A stretch of 64,000 nt of DNA from Actinokineospora baliensis. Its GTDB lineage: Bacteria > Actinomycetota > Actinomycetes > Mycobacteriales > Pseudonocardiaceae. A program made the position numbers and the translations under genes. The notes beneath the pieces were generated by a model. The model was not told the origin of the DNA and did no database searches. It saw only the letters and a list, made by a program, of their open reading frames with translations. The stretch is from contig NZ_JAFBCK010000001.1 in NCBI RefSeq assembly GCF_016907695.1, positions 7,552,001-7,616,000 on the forward strand, written 5' to 3'. Positions within the stretch are counted from its first letter, which is position 1. The number at the start of each line of letters is the position of its first letter. Below are positions 39,622 through 49,320 of this stretch, in pieces.

Positions 39622-39650
39622 AGGGTAGACGGCAGTCACTCAAGGTGCAA
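39622..39650 (-). promoter_or_regulatory. Candidate rho promoter
   Basis: On the minus strand TTGCAC (39650-39645) and TACCCT (39627-39622) are separated by exactly 17 bases, a fair match to a housekeeping-sigma promoter. The transcript would start about 310 bases before the rho GTG. No gene lies in 39312-39749, so the leader is untranslated or regulatory. Confidence 0.45.
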
Positions 39651-39686
39651 CAACCGGCTCACAGCGCGTCGCCCCGGAAGCCGGCC

Positions 39687-39721
39687 GGGGGACGGTGATC
39701 TGAGTCACGTCACCGTCCCCC
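39687..39721 (-). terminator. Hairpin terminator after thrB
   Basis: GGGGGACGGTGA (39687-39698) pairs perfectly with TCACCGTCCCCC (39710-39721) around an 11-base loop, starting 29 bases downstream of the thrB stop. It should end the lysA-hom-thrC-thrB transcript before rho. Confidence 0.75.
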
Positions 39722-39749
39722 GTTGACGCAGTGGCACCGTCACACGCCG

Positions 39750-40649
39750 TTACGCCAGTCGGCCGAGCGGGGTCACCACGACCCCCGATCGGTCCACCGG
39801 CACGGGAAGCACGGTGAACCCGGTGAGATCGGCCCCCGGCGGCAGGGCGCCGTCGGTGGTGAGCGCCAGAACCGTCGGCCCGGCACCGGAGACGGCCGCG
39901 GCGACCCCGCTGGCGCGCAGCGCGCGGACCACCCGCAGGGTGTCGGGCCACGCCTTCTCGCGGTAGTCCTGGTGCAGCGTGTCCTCGGTGGCGGGCAGCA
40001 GCAGGTCGGGCCGATCGGCGATGGCGTGCACGGCGAGCGCGGCGCGGCCCGCGGCGAACGCGGCGTCGGTGTGCGGGACGACCTCGGGCAGCAAGCCCCT
40101 GGTCACGTGGGTCGCCGACTGCTCGGCGGGCACGATGGCCACCGGGCGCAGGTCCTCGTGCGGCTCGACCCGCGCGGCGTGGAAGCGGCGCCCGTCGCCC
40201 CAGGCCACCACGAGACCGCCGAGCAGGCTCGCCGCGACGTTGTCGGCGTGCCCCTCGAACTCCGCGGCCAGGTGCAGCGCGTCCTCGCGGGCGGTCCCGG
40301 TCAGCTCCACGCCCGCGAGCCCGTAGCCCGCCGCGATGCCCGCGACGATCGCCGCGGCGGAGGAACCGAGACCGCGCGCGTGCGGGATCGCGTTGGCACA
40401 GGTCAGTTCCAGGCCACCGGGGTCGTACCCGAGGTGGTCGCAGGCGGCCCGCAGCGCGCGCACAACCAGGTGGGTGCCGTCGAGCGGGACGTCGGCGGCA
40501 CCCTCGCCGCTGACCAGCACGGTCAGCGGCGCGGCGTGCGGGCGGACCTCGACCACGTCGTGGAGCCCGAGGGCCAGACCGAGCGCGTCGAACCCCGCAC
40601 CGAGGTTCGCCGAGGAGGCGGGGACCCGGACCCGGACCCCCGCGCTCAC
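39750..40649 (-). CDS. thrB: Homoserine kinase
   Basis: GHMP-family kinase, 299 aa, phosphorylating homoserine with ATP, the step before threonine synthase. The N-terminal [19 protein letters not shown] and the ATP-binding loop [14 protein letters not shown] are diagnostic, and [12 protein letters not shown] forms the third GHMP motif near the C-terminus. GTG 40649 overlaps the thrC stop by four bases, indicating translational coupling. A terminator hairpin follows. Confidence 0.96.
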   Translation of the reverse strand: MSAGVRVRVPASSANLGAGFDALGLALGLHDVVEVRPHAAPLTVLVSGEGAADVPLDGTHLVVRALRAACDHLGYDPGGLELTCANAIPHARGLGSSAAAIVAGIAAGYGLAGVELTGTAREDALHLAAEFEGHADNVAASLLGGLVVAWGDGRRFHAARVEPHEDLRPVAIVPAEQSATHVTRGLLPEVVPHTDAAFAAGRAALAVHAIADRPDLLLPATEDTLHQDYREKAWPDTLRVVRALRASGVAAAVSGAGPTVLALTTDGALPPGADLTGFTVLPVPVDRSGVVVTPLGRLA

Positions 40650-41722
40650 CTCAGTTCCAGCGCTGCGGCGACCGCGGATGCGTCCACCGGGACCGGCTCG
40701 ACCTCGACCAGGCCGTCCAGCGCGGTGTCCGGGTCCTTGAGGCCGTGCCCGGTGACCGTGCAGACCACCACGGACCCCTCCGGGAGCCGACCGTCGGCGG
40801 CGGTGGCGAGCAGGCCCGCGACGCTGGCCGCCGAACCCGGCTCCACGAACACGCCCTCGCGCAACGGCAGCAGCCGGTACGCCTCGAGGATCTGCTTGTC
40901 GCTCACCGCATCGATGAGCCCGTTGGACTCGTCGCGGGCCGACACCGCGCCCGCCCAGGACGCCGGGCTGCCGACGCGGATCGCGGTCGCCACGGTCTCC
41001 GGGTTGGGCACCGGCTCACCGCGCACGATCGGCGCGGCGCCCTCGGCCTGGAAGCCGAACATGCGCGGCGCGTGCCCGGTGATGCCGTCGTCGACGTAGT
41101 CGCGGTACCCGCGCCAGTACGCGGTGATGTTGCCCGCGTTGCCCACCGGCAGGCAGTGGATGTCCGGGGCCTGGCCGAGGGCGTCGCAGATCTCCCACGC
41201 GGCGGTCTTCTGCCCGATCAACCGGACCGGGTTCACCGAGTTGACCAGCCCGACCGGGTACTCCGCGGCGGTCTTGCGGGCCAGTTCGAGGCAGTCGTCG
41301 AAGTTGCCGTCGATCTGCAGGACCCTGGCGCCGTAGGCGACGGCCTGGGCGAGCTTGCCCTGGGCGATCTTGCCGCGGGGCACCAGGACCGCGGAGGTGA
41401 GGCCCGCGCGGGCGGCGTAGGCGCTGGCCGAGGCCGAGGTGTTGCCGGTGGAGGCGCAGATGACCGCCTCAAGCCCCTGGGCGAGCGCGTAGGTGATCGC
41501 CACGGTCATGCCGCGGTCCTTGAAGGACCCGGTCGGGTTGTGGCCCTCGACCTTGAGGTAGACGGTGCTGCCGGTGAGCTCCGACAGGTGGGGGGCGGGC
41601 AGCAACGGGGTGTTGCCCTCGCCCAGTGAGACGATCTTGGCGCCGTCCGGCACCGCGATCCGGTCCCGGTAGGCCTCGATGATGCCCGGCCAACCTGGCC
41701 GCGCACCGGTGGGGATGGTCAT
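40646..41722 (-). CDS. thrC: Threonine synthase
   Basis: PLP enzyme, 358 aa, converting O-phosphohomoserine to threonine. The PLP lysine lies in [11 protein letters not shown] and the phosphate-binding loop is PVGNAGNIT. The short length and motif match the bacterial/mycobacterial class. The ATG start and the stop each overlap the neighbouring genes by four bases, so hom, thrC and thrB form a tight operon. Confidence 0.97.
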   Translation of the reverse strand: MTIPTGARPGWPGIIEAYRDRIAVPDGAKIVSLGEGNTPLLPAPHLSELTGSTVYLKVEGHNPTGSFKDRGMTVAITYALAQGLEAVICASTGNTSASASAYAARAGLTSAVLVPRGKIAQGKLAQAVAYGARVLQIDGNFDDCLELARKTAAEYPVGLVNSVNPVRLIGQKTAAWEICDALGQAPDIHCLPVGNAGNITAYWRGYRDYVDDGITGHAPRMFGFQAEGAAPIVRGEPVPNPETVATAIRVGSPASWAGAVSARDESNGLIDAVSDKQILEAYRLLPLREGVFVEPGSAASVAGLLATAADGRLPEGSVVVCTVTGHGLKDPDTALDGLVEVEPVPVDASAVAAALELR

Positions 41723-43035
41723 GACTCCTCGCCTTCGACCCGCATCACGCTGACCACCTCGTGCACGAACGGCAACCCGGCCACCTTGTCCACAGTGGAG
41801 CGCAGGGCGGCGTCCGGCGCCGAGTGGGTGACGATCACCAGGCTCGCGTCGTTCGCCCGGCCCTCCTGGCGGACCGCGGCGATGCTCACCTCGTGCTGGG
41901 CGAACTCGGCGGCGACAGCCGCGAGCACGCCCGCGCGGTCCGCGACGTCCAGGCTGATGTGGTACCTGGTCGAGGCCTGCGCGATCGGGCGCACCGGCAG
42001 GTCGGCGTAGGCCGACTCGCGCGGTCCGCGCCCGCTGACGACCCGGTTGCGGGCGACCGCGACCAGGTCGCCGAGCACGGCGCTGGCGGTGGGTGCACCA
42101 CCGGCTCCCTGCCCGTAGAACATGAGCTGCCCAGCGGCCTCCGCCTCGACGAACACGGCGTTGAACGCGCCGCTGACCCCGGCCAGCGGGTGGCTGCGCG
42201 GGATCATCGCCGGGTGCACCCGCACCGCGACGCTCTCGCCGTCGGGGGTCGACACGCGCTCGCAGATGGCCAGCAGCTTGATCGTGCGGCCGAGGGCGCG
42301 GGCGGCGGCGAAGTCGGCTGAGGTGACCGCCGAGATGCCCTCGCGGTAGACGTCACCGGCGGTGACGCGGGTGTGGAAGGCCAGCGAGGCCAGGATCGCG
42401 GCCTTGGAGGCGGCGTCGTAGCCGTCCACGTCGGCGGTGGGGTCGGCCTCGGCGTAACCCAGCCGCGACGCCTCGTCGAGGGTCTCGGCGTAGCCCGCGC
42501 CGGTCTCGTCCATCGCCGAGAGGATGAAGTTGGTGGTGCCGTTGACGATGCCCATCACCCGGGTGATCCGGTCACCGGCCAGCGACTCGCGCAGCGGCCT
42601 CAGCAGCGGGATCGCCCCGGCGACGGCGGCCTCGAAGTACAGGTCGGCCCCGGTGCGGTCGGCGGCTTCGAACAGCTCACCGGCGTGCTCGGCCAGCAGG
42701 GCCTTGTTCGCGGTGACCACCGACTTGCCCGCGTTGAGCGCGGCAAGCAGCCAGCCCCTGGTCGGCTCGATGCCGCCGATGACCTCGACCACCACGTCCA
42801 CGTCCGGCCGGGTGACCAGGGCGGCCGCGTCGGTGGTGAGCAGCTCGGCAGGCACGTCGCGGTGCTTGTTCGGCCTGCGCACCGCGATGCCGACCAGCTC
42901 GATCCCGGCGCCGACCCGGGGGGCTAGGTCGTCGGCCTGCTCGGTGAGCAGCCGCACGATCTGGGTCCCCACGGTGCCGCAGCCGAGCAGGGCCACCCGG
43001 ATCGGTTTCGCTGTCACGCTCGTCGCCGAGGTCAA
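41719..43035 (-). CDS. hom: Homoserine dehydrogenase with ACT domain
   Basis: Reduces aspartate semialdehyde to homoserine with NAD(P)H. The 438 aa include an N-terminal Rossmann domain ([12 protein letters not shown]), the catalytic domain with [11 protein letters not shown] and the substrate Lys region, and a C-terminal ACT domain (about 355-430) expected to bind threonine for feedback inhibition. The start appears to be TTG 43035, overlapping the lysA stop as TTGA with GGAG upstream; GTG 43017 is an alternative. Confidence 0.95.
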   Translation of the reverse strand: MTSATSVTAKPIRVALLGCGTVGTQIVRLLTEQADDLAPRVGAGIELVGIAVRRPNKHRDVPAELLTTDAAALVTRPDVDVVVEVIGGIEPTRGWLLAALNAGKSVVTANKALLAEHAGELFEAADRTGADLYFEAAVAGAIPLLRPLRESLAGDRITRVMGIVNGTTNFILSAMDETGAGYAETLDEASRLGYAEADPTADVDGYDAASKAAILASLAFHTRVTAGDVYREGISAVTSADFAAARALGRTIKLLAICERVSTPDGESVAVRVHPAMIPRSHPLAGVSGAFNAVFVEAEAAGQLMFYGQGAGGAPTASAVLGDLVAVARNRVVSGRGPRESAYADLPVRPIAQASTRYHISLDVADRAGVLAAVAAEFAQHEVSIAAVRQEGRANDASLVIVTHSAPDAALRSTVDKVAGLPFVHEVVSVMRVEGEES

Positions 43036-44468
43036 GAGGTCTCCAGTCGCAGCAGGTCGTCCACGGTCTCGCGGCGCAGCAGCAGCCGCGCCCCGCCTTC
43101 GCGCACTGCCACCACGGCGGGCCGGGGCAGCCGGTTGTAGTTGCTCGCCATCGAATAGCAGTACGCGCCCGTCGCCGCCACTGCCAGCAGGTCGCCGGGT
43201 GCCAGGTTGTCGGGCAGCCAGCAGTCTCGCACCACAACGTCACCGGACTCACAGTGTTTGCCCACCACTCGGGACAGCACGGCGCGCGCGCCGCGTTCGC
43301 CCTCGTCGCTCGAGCGCGACACCAGGCGGGTGTCGTAGAGGGCGTCGTAGAGCGCGGTGCGGATGTTGTCGCTCATCCCGCCGTCGACGCTGACGTAGCG
43401 GCGGCCGGTGCCGTGGCCGAGCGAGACGTCCTTGGTGGTGCCGACCTCGTAGAGGGTGATCATGCCGGGACCGACGATGGCCCTGCCCGGCTCGACGGCG
43501 ATCTTGGGCAGCGGCAGACCGGCCTGCTCGCACTCCTTGGTGACGATGGTGCGCAGCTGATCGGCCAGCCAGGCGGGCGGCGGCGGGTCGTCCAGGGCGG
43601 TGTAGGCGATGCCCAGGCCGCCGCCCAGGTCCACGGTGGTGACCTCGGCCAGCGCCTCGGCGCCGTGCTCTGTGTGCAGTTCGGCGAGCAGGCCGATCAC
43701 CCGGTGCGCGGCGACCTCGAAACCGTCGGCGTCGAAGATCTGCGACCCGATGTGGCTGTGCAGGCCGACCAGCCGCAGCCCGCCCGCCTTGAGCACCCGC
43801 CGCGCCGCCTCGGCCGCGTCACCGCCCGCAAGGGAGAAGCCGAACTTCTGGTCTTCGTGCGCGGTCGCGATGAACTCGTGGGTGTGCGCCTCAACGCCGA
43901 CGGTCACCCGGATGAGGACGTCGGCGACCACGTCGCGCTCGCGGGCGAGGTGGTCGAGCCTGGCGATCTCGAAGAACGAGTCGACCACGATCGTGCCGAC
44001 GCCCGCGTCCAGCGCCTGCGCCAACTCCGCGGTGGACTTGTTGTTGCCGTGCAGGGTGATCCGCGCGGGCGGGAACTGCGCGCGCAGCGCCACGGCCAGT
44101 TCGCCGCCGCTGCAGACGTCGATGCTCAGGCCCTCGTCGGCGACCCAGCGGGCGATCTCGACCGACAGGAACGCCTTGGACGCGTAGTGCACCAGCGCCG
44201 GGTCGCCGAAGGCCTCGGCGTGCTCGCGGCAGCGCGCGCGGAAGTCGTCCTCGTCGACGACGAACAGCGGGGTGCCGTAGGTCTCGGCGAGTTCGCGCAC
44301 GTCCACGCCCGCGACCCGCACGGCACCGTCCTCGCCGCGGGCGGTGTTGCGCGGCCAAACCGACGCGACGAGCTCGTCGAGCGCGGCGGCGCTGGTCGGC
44401 CGCTCGCTGGCGGTGGTGCTCGGCGGCAGGACCTCCGCGTGCCGCGGACCTGCCGGGTGTGCCCTCAT
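43032..44468 (-). CDS. lysA: Diaminopimelate decarboxylase
   Basis: PLP-dependent fold III decarboxylase making lysine from meso-diaminopimelate. The 478 aa have the PLP lysine in [10 protein letters not shown], the glycine-rich phosphate loop and the substrate-binding Cys in [14 protein letters not shown]. It has about 30 extra N-terminal residues, as in other actinobacteria. ATG 44468 is chosen over longer open sequence because the ArgS-like stop lies just six bases upstream. It leads the lysA-hom-thrC-thrB operon, probably transcribed from the promoter of the ArgS-like gene. Confidence 0.96.
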   Translation of the reverse strand: MRAHPAGPRHAEVLPPSTTASERPTSAAALDELVASVWPRNTARGEDGAVRVAGVDVRELAETYGTPLFVVDEDDFRARCREHAEAFGDPALVHYASKAFLSVEIARWVADEGLSIDVCSGGELAVALRAQFPPARITLHGNNKSTAELAQALDAGVGTIVVDSFFEIARLDHLARERDVVADVLIRVTVGVEAHTHEFIATAHEDQKFGFSLAGGDAAEAARRVLKAGGLRLVGLHSHIGSQIFDADGFEVAAHRVIGLLAELHTEHGAEALAEVTTVDLGGGLGIAYTALDDPPPPAWLADQLRTIVTKECEQAGLPLPKIAVEPGRAIVGPGMITLYEVGTTKDVSLGHGTGRRYVSVDGGMSDNIRTALYDALYDTRLVSRSSDEGERGARAVLSRVVGKHCESGDVVVRDCWLPDNLAPGDLLAVAATGAYCYSMASNYNRLPRPAVVAVREGGARLLLRRETVDDLLRLETS

Positions 44469-44473
44469 GTTCC

Positions 44474-45334
44474 CTACAATCGTTGCGGTGCGGTGATTCC
44501 GAGCTGCAGGAGCCCGGTTGCCAGTACCCGGCGGGCGGCCGCGCACAGCGCCAGCAGCGCGTCGTGCTCGCGGCGCGGCGGCGCGTCGCCCTGGGGCAGC
44601 ACGCGGTGCTGCTCGGTGAACTCCCACGCCTGGTCGGCGAGCCTGCGCAGGTAGCGGACGGTCCGCGCGGGCGGCCCGGTCACCGCGTCGGGGAACTCGG
44701 CGATGGTGCGCGCCAGGTCGACCTCGTCGGGGTGGTCGAGCAGGTGCACGTCCACTGTGGTCGGTACGACGCCGAGCGCGTCCCCGTTGCGCAGCAAGGC
44801 GGAGAGCATGGCGTGCACGTAGACGACGACGTGGAACGGGTTCTCGTCGGTCGGCGCGCGCAGCACATCGACGTCCACTGTGGACCCGCTCAGCGCGGCG
44901 AACCTGGCGGCGTCGGCACCGACGGCGGCGGTCAGGTCGGTCAGCGGCAGCTCGCCGGTGGTGGTGGGGACGGTGGCCGGGAGGGTGATCTCCGGCGCGG
45001 CGATCGGGCGGGCCTCGAGGGCGCGGCGGATGGCGTCGGCCCGGGTCTCGGCGGTCAACTCGACGTTGACGTACCCGGCACCGGCGACCTCGGCGGCGGC
45101 CACCGCGGGGTGGTGGGCGAGCTCGTCGGCCAGCCAGTGCGCCAGCAGCCGGGCCGGGACCCCGGCCGGGCCTGCGGCACGCAGCGCGACGGCGGTGGCG
45201 TAATCACCCCGACCACGGTCGCGCGGACGGGTGACGGCGACCTCGTTCGGCACGGCCCCGGTGTCGAGCCCGCGCGCGCCCAGCACCCGCACGGCGGCGG
45301 AACGAACCAGGTCAGCGAGCACGGCGGGGGTCAC
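44474..45334 (-). CDS. Arginyl-tRNA synthetase-like protein lacking the catalytic core
   Basis: Occupies the position of argS beside lysA, but has only 286 aa instead of about 550. Residues about 5-95 match the ArgS N-terminal tRNA-recognition domain ([32 protein letters not shown]). After a short linker, residues about 130-286 match the end of Arg[32 protein letters not shown] and the DALR anticodon-binding domain ([30 protein letters not shown]). The Rossmann catalytic domain with its HIGH and KMSKS motifs is absent, so it cannot aminoacylate. The frame is intact and codon use normal, so it is probably expressed. It may bind tRNA-Arg or be a relic; a complete argS must exist elsewhere. Confidence 0.88.
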   Translation of the reverse strand: MTPAVLADLVRSAAVRVLGARGLDTGAVPNEVAVTRPRDRGRGDYATAVALRAAGPAGVPARLLAHWLADELAHHPAVAAAEVAGAGYVNVELTAETRADAIRRALEARPIAAPEITLPATVPTTTGELPLTDLTAAVGADAARFAALSGSTVDVDVLRAPTDENPFHVVVYVHAMLSALLRNGDALGVVPTTVDVHLLDHPDEVDLARTIAEFPDAVTGPPARTVRYLRRLADQAWEFTEQHRVLPQGDAPPRREHDALLALCAAARRVLATGLLQLGITAPQRL

Positions 45335-45392
45335 CGCTCAAGTCTAGGTATCGGGGTACTGGCGGCCGCCTGGGGTCCATAGACTCACCCGC

Positions 45393-46091
45393 ATGATCCG
45401 GTACCCGCGCCACCTCGCCGTCGCCGCCGCCTGCCTCGCGCTCGTCGGCTGCGAGAGCCAGCAGCAGGGCAGCCCGGTCGCCTCGGGGTCGAGCAGCGGT
45501 ACCAGCACCAGTACCAGCGCCGACCCCGGGTTCACCCCCACGGAGGACAACCAGGACCCGACCAAGAAGATCGACGGTGTCCTGGCCATCGAGTACGAGG
45601 GCGCCCAGCACGTGAAGCCGACCGAGCGGGTCGCCTACGACCACAAGCCCCCGCTGGGCGGCGCGCACGACGCGGTGTGGGCGCCGTGCAACGGCGTGGT
45701 CTACAAGAAGGCGGTGCGCACCGAGAACCTGGTGCACTCGCTCGAGCACGGCGCCGTGTGGCTGACCTACGACCCGGACAAGCTCGACGGGGACGGTGTC
45801 GCGGCGCTGGAGAAGAGGGTCAACGGCAAGCCGTACACCGTCCTGTCGCCGTTCCCCGGCCAGGCCGAGGCCGTGTCGGTCCAGTCCTGGGGGCGGCAGC
45901 TGCAGGTGGCGAAGGCCGACGACAAGCGCATCGACCAGTTCATCCAGGCGACCAGGGCCAACCAGTACCTGACGCCGGAGCCGGGTGCCTCGTGCGACCA
46001 GATCGATCCCGACCGCTTCGACCAGGACAACCCGCCGCCGTTCGACCCGTCGGACCCCGGACCTGGCGCTATCCCGGTGACCGGCCGGTGA
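45393..46091 (+). CDS. DUF3105 lipoprotein
   Basis: Exported lipoprotein of 232 aa with lipobox LVGC (Cys about 21), a Ser/Thr linker and a DUF3105 domain (about 55-225) with YDHKPPLGGAHDAVWAPCNG and NLVHSLEHGAVWLTYDPDKL. Conserved His, Cys and Glu in these motifs suggest metal binding, but the function is unknown. A paralogue follows 119 bases on, then a DUF305 protein. The gene is divergent from the ArgS-like gene. Confidence 0.85.
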   Translation: MIRYPRHLAVAAACLALVGCESQQQGSPVASGSSSGTSTSTSADPGFTPTEDNQDPTKKIDGVLAIEYEGAQHVKPTERVAYDHKPPLGGAHDAVWAPCNGVVYKKAVRTENLVHSLEHGAVWLTYDPDKLDGDGVAALEKRVNGKPYTVLSPFPGQAEAVSVQSWGRQLQVAKADDKRIDQFIQATRANQYLTPEPGASCDQIDPDRFDQDNPPPFDPSDPGPGAIPVTGR

Positions 46092-46210
46092 CCACCGCCA
46101 GTACCTCGGTTGACACCGACCAGACACCTGTTCCCTAGACTTGGCCTCCGCACCCACCAGGTGCGGGTTTCCCGGTCGGGAACCGACGCGCTCGAGGTCC
46201 GAGGGACGGC

Positions 46211-47065
46211 ATGGCCAGCGGAACGCAGAAGAAGGGCCCACAGGGCGGCAAGGGTGGCGGCAAGAACGCGGTCAAGGCCGCGCGCTCGACCGTCGTCACC
46301 AAGAAGGGCCCGCCCTGGGCTCTGATCGCGGGCATCAGCGCGATCGTGCTGCTGGCGGGCGGCGTGTTCACCTACGCCTTCGTGCAGGTGTCGGACGCGC
46401 AGAAGTTCATCGCCTCCGAGGACAACAAGGACCCGTCGGAGTCCATCCAGGGCGTGGTGAAGGTCCAGTACGCCTCCGGCCAGCACGTCCAGTCCACCCA
46501 GCGCGTCGCCTACGACCAGAGCCCGCCCTTCGGCGGCCCGCACGACGGCGTCTGGGCCGACTGCACCGGCATCGTCTACCCGAGCGCGGTGCGCAACGAG
46601 AACATGGTGCACGCGCTCGAGCACGGCTCGGTGTGGATCGCCTACAACCCGGACAAGGTGCAGGGCGCCGCGCTGGACAAGCTGAAGTCCAAGGTCGAGG
46701 GCACCGCCTACATGCTGATGTCGCCCTACCCCGGTCTCGACCGGCCGATCTCGCTGCAGTCGTGGGGCCACCAGCTCAAGCTCGACAGCGCCGACGACGA
46801 GCGGCTGGACCAGTTCATCAAGTCGTTGCGCACCAACAACTACCAGAACCCCGAGCCCGGCGGCCGCTGCGACAGCAACCAGACCGGGTTCGACCCGGCC
46901 ACCCCGCCGCCGTTCGTGGCCGAGAAGCCCGGCGCGGACGCGGTCGGCATGGACGGCAAGGCCCCCGGCGCCAGCACCGACCCCTCGGCCCCGGCGTCCA
47001 CCCCTGCCCCCGCCGCCTCGACCCCGGCCGCTCCGACCACCTCGGCCGCCCAGCCCTCCCAGTGA
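46211..47065 (+). CDS. DUF3105 membrane protein, paralogue of the preceding lipoprotein
   Basis: The 284-residue protein has a basic cytoplasmic N-terminus, one membrane helix (LIAGISAIVLLAGGVFTYAF), a DUF3105 domain and a Pro/Ala/Ser-rich tail. The core motif YDQSPPFGGPHDGVWADCTG and NMVHALEHGSVWIAYNPDKV match the neighbour closely, so the two arose by duplication, with different membrane anchors. Its stop overlaps the DUF305 gene start by three bases. A promoter-like TTGACA at 46110-46115 and TAGACT at 46136-46141 lie upstream, but the 20-base spacing is long. Confidence 0.85.
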   Translation: MASGTQKKGPQGGKGGGKNAVKAARSTVVTKKGPPWALIAGISAIVLLAGGVFTYAFVQVSDAQKFIASEDNKDPSESIQGVVKVQYASGQHVQSTQRVAYDQSPPFGGPHDGVWADCTGIVYPSAVRNENMVHALEHGSVWIAYNPDKVQGAALDKLKSKVEGTAYMLMSPYPGLDRPISLQSWGHQLKLDSADDERLDQFIKSLRTNNYQNPEPGGRCDSNQTGFDPATPPPFVAEKPGADAVGMDGKAPGASTDPSAPASTPAPAASTPAAPTTSAAQPSQ

Positions 47066-47745
47066 CCGACCAGGACACCCCGTCGACCGCCCCCAGCCAC
47101 ACCGGGGGGCGGTCGACGCTGGTTTACGTGGCCGCCGCCGTCGTCGTCCTGCTGGTCGGCGCCGCGGCGGGCATGCTGATCACCCTCGCCTCCGTCGGCA
47201 GCCCGGAAGAGGCCCCCGGCCAGGACTCCATCGACGTCGGGTTCGCCCAGGACATGCGGGTGCACCACCTGCAGGCGATCACCATGGCGGGCATGGCCCG
47301 CGACCGCAGCGAGGACACCGAGGTCCGCCAACTGGCGTTCGACATCGAGTCCACCCAGCTCGACCAGAGCGGCCAACTCAGCGGCTGGCTAACCGTGTGG
47401 GGCCAACCGACCCTCTCGCCGCCGGACCAGCCGCACATGCGCTGGATGGCGGGCGCCCACACCCACGCGGACACCTCGGGCGTCGACCTGATGCCCGGCA
47501 TGGCCACCAGCGAGGAACTGATGAAACTCCGCGCCCTCAAAGGCACCGAGTTCACCGTCTACTTCCTCCAGCTCATGCTCCGCCACCACGAGGGCGGCCT
47601 GTCCATGGCCACCTACGCCGCCGACCACGCGCGGCTGGGGTACGTGCGCAACCTGGCCCAGAAGATCGCCTCCGGGCAGCAGGCCGAGGTCACCCTGCTC
47701 ACCACCATGATCAAAGCCAGGGGCGCCCAGCCACTGCCCGGCTAG
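47062..47745 (+). CDS. DUF305 protein, membrane-anchored
   Basis: Protein of 227 aa with an N-terminal membrane helix (LVYVAAAVVVLLVGAAAGML) and a ferritin-like DUF305 domain. The two paired-histidine motifs RVHHLQAITMAGMA and RHHEGGLSMATYA are characteristic and imply metal binding, often linked with copper or other metal handling. GTG 47062 overlaps the DUF3105 stop by three bases, so they are coupled and may work together outside the cell. Frames open further upstream lie in the DUF3105 gene and are shadows. Confidence 0.88.
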   Translation: MTDQDTPSTAPSHTGGRSTLVYVAAAVVVLLVGAAAGMLITLASVGSPEEAPGQDSIDVGFAQDMRVHHLQAITMAGMARDRSEDTEVRQLAFDIESTQLDQSGQLSGWLTVWGQPTLSPPDQPHMRWMAGAHTHADTSGVDLMPGMATSEELMKLRALKGTEFTVYFLQLMLRHHEGGLSMATYAADHARLGYVRNLAQKIASGQQAEVTLLTTMIKARGAQPLPG

Positions 47746-47864
47746 AACCCGCGCCGCCGGGTGATACCCGCGCCCGGTCGGGTGGCCAACGGAGTGCTCC
47801 GATTGACGACCGATCAGTCCCGGTGGGACGGTCCGTGGCCAGTCGGATTCCGCGTGAGGTGGCC

Positions 47865-48764
47865 ATGGCGAAGCGAAGATTCCCGCACCTGGTGTTGGCG
47901 GCGGCCGTCGCGCTGGGGGCCCCGGTCGTGGGTGCGGCGCCCGCCGCGGCGCAGCACGTGACCCGGTACACGATCGCGAGTTGGAACATGCAGGGGGCCA
48001 CCTACCAGGGGCGCAGCGTGTGGGTGTCGTCGAACCTGCAGCGGGGGGTGACCAACCTGGTGCCCGCGCACGACATCGTCGCGCTGCAGGAGGCCGGGTC
48101 GCTCAAGGCGGTTGACGACGCGGCGGGCAGGTGGAAGTGCACTGAGTCGGTGAAATCGTTGCGGCGGGCGCGGCAATGCGCGTGGACCGTCAAAGTGGGG
48201 ACGAGCAGGTACAGCAGGCAGCTCTATTTCGTGGAAACGGACGACCGGCCGGTGGGAACCGGGGACCAGAACAGCAAGAACAACCTCGCATTCGTCGTGG
48301 ACACCACCGAGGCGCCGGTGAAGTCGTGGAATTACATCCCACCGATCCGCGGCGAGGACTACTACGACGGTGACCGCGGCCTGCTGCAATTGGTGCTCGC
48401 GGACAACAACGTCATCTACACCGCGCACGCGAATGCCAACGCCCCCGCCGGGATCAACATCGGCGCGCTGATCCGCAAAGCGGAGAACGCCAACGATGAC
48501 GTGCCCGGCGCCACCGGCTGGGTGCTGCTCGGCGACTTCAACGCCGAACCCAAGTACATCCGCCCCGCGCTCGACCCCTGGCAGCGCCTCGCCGCGCCGA
48601 CGAGGGCCACGACGCGCAAGGGGGGCCTCACGCTGGACTACCTGATCTGGTCGGATAGCGACCAGGCGAAGGGGTTCGACGCCGTCGTCTTCGAGCGGGT
48701 CGCGCCGGGGCCGGGCCAGCAGTACGGCTCGGACCACCGCCCGGTGTCGTTCACCGAGTCCTGA
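47865..48764 (+). CDS. Secreted CdtB-like DNase I-fold nuclease
   Basis: Exported protein of 299 aa of the endonuclease/exonuclease/phosphatase fold, most like CdtB, the nuclease subunit of cytolethal distending toxin. A signal peptide (about 1-30) is followed by IASWNMQG (N41), the metal-binding glutamate E76 in IVALQEAGS, the catalytic histidine H188 in IYTAHANA, D224 and N226 in LLGDFNAEP, and D290-H291 in GSDHRPVSF. TAHA and GDFNxEP are CdtB-type signatures. ATG 47865 has GAGGTGG upstream. Twelve bases after its stop begins a secreted ricin-fold protein, the fold of CdtA/CdtC. A toxic or DNA-scavenging nuclease role is inferred. Confidence 0.85.
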   Translation: MAKRRFPHLVLAAAVALGAPVVGAAPAAAQHVTRYTIASWNMQGATYQGRSVWVSSNLQRGVTNLVPAHDIVALQEAGSLKAVDDAAGRWKCTESVKSLRRARQCAWTVKVGTSRYSRQLYFVETDDRPVGTGDQNSKNNLAFVVDTTEAPVKSWNYIPPIRGEDYYDGDRGLLQLVLADNNVIYTAHANANAPAGINIGALIRKAENANDDVPGATGWVLLGDFNAEPKYIRPALDPWQRLAAPTRATTRKGGLTLDYLIWSDSDQAKGFDAVVFERVAPGPGQQYGSDHRPVSFTES

Positions 48765-48776
48765 GAGGACCCAGCC

Positions 48777-49319
48777 ATGAGAGGCCACATCGCGCTTGTC
48801 GCCGCCGCTCTGGTCGTGGGTGCGGCGCCCGCGTCGGCGGCACCCTCGGTGTACCGGTACGGGCCGTTCTCGGTGGAGTCGGGCAAGTCCTGCCTGCGGG
48901 CGACCCTCGGCACCCCGGTGCTGCACACGGGGACCACGGGCGGGACCGTCCCGTGCGGCAACACCTTCAGCTACTGGTTCTTCATCGAGACCACCGACGG
49001 CAGGGCGGTCCTCATCCAGAACCACCACACGGGGTCCTGCCTGAGCCCCCACGTCGAGTCCGACTCGGACTCCGGCGACCTCGACGGCGACGACGTCGAA
49101 GCGGTGCGCTGCGACGACGACGACGCGGACCAGCGCTGGTACATCGGCACCAGGGACGGCGGGGCGACCACGACGCTGCGGACCGAGGACGACCGGTACA
49201 TCACCATCTCCAGCACCGGCGACACGGTCGCGCTCGACGAGCAGACGACCGCGGCCAAGCCCCAGTCGTGGACCCTGCGGAGCGTGACCTCCTCCAGGCC
49301 GCCGCCGGACCTGCCCTGA
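48777..49319 (+). CDS. Secreted ricin-type beta-trefoil protein, CdtA/CdtC-like
   Basis: Exported protein of 180 aa: a signal peptide (about 1-21) and then a single beta-trefoil unit. Cysteine pairs (GKSCLRA/VPCGNTF and GSCLSPH/AVRCDDD) and QxW-type ends (DQRWYIG, QSWTLRS) mark the ricin-lectin repeats. Acidic blocks (SDSDSGDLDGDD, DDDDADQ) are notable. Placed 12 bases after the CdtB-like nuclease, it is best explained as its partner, binding a cell surface or sugar as CdtA and CdtC do. Sequence similarity to known CdtA/CdtC is at fold level only. Confidence 0.75.
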   Translation: MRGHIALVAAALVVGAAPASAAPSVYRYGPFSVESGKSCLRATLGTPVLHTGTTGGTVPCGNTFSYWFFIETTDGRAVLIQNHHTGSCLSPHVESDSDSGDLDGDDVEAVRCDDDDADQRWYIGTRDGGATTTLRTEDDRYITISSTGDTVALDEQTTAAKPQSWTLRSVTSSRPPPDLP

Positions 49320-49320
49320 C

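Noticed and set aside
34438..44883. Repeated TCCACTGTGGA-type palindromes (34438, 44753, 44873)
   Set aside because: They lie within or at the ends of coding genes with no regular spacing; probably chance or codon context.
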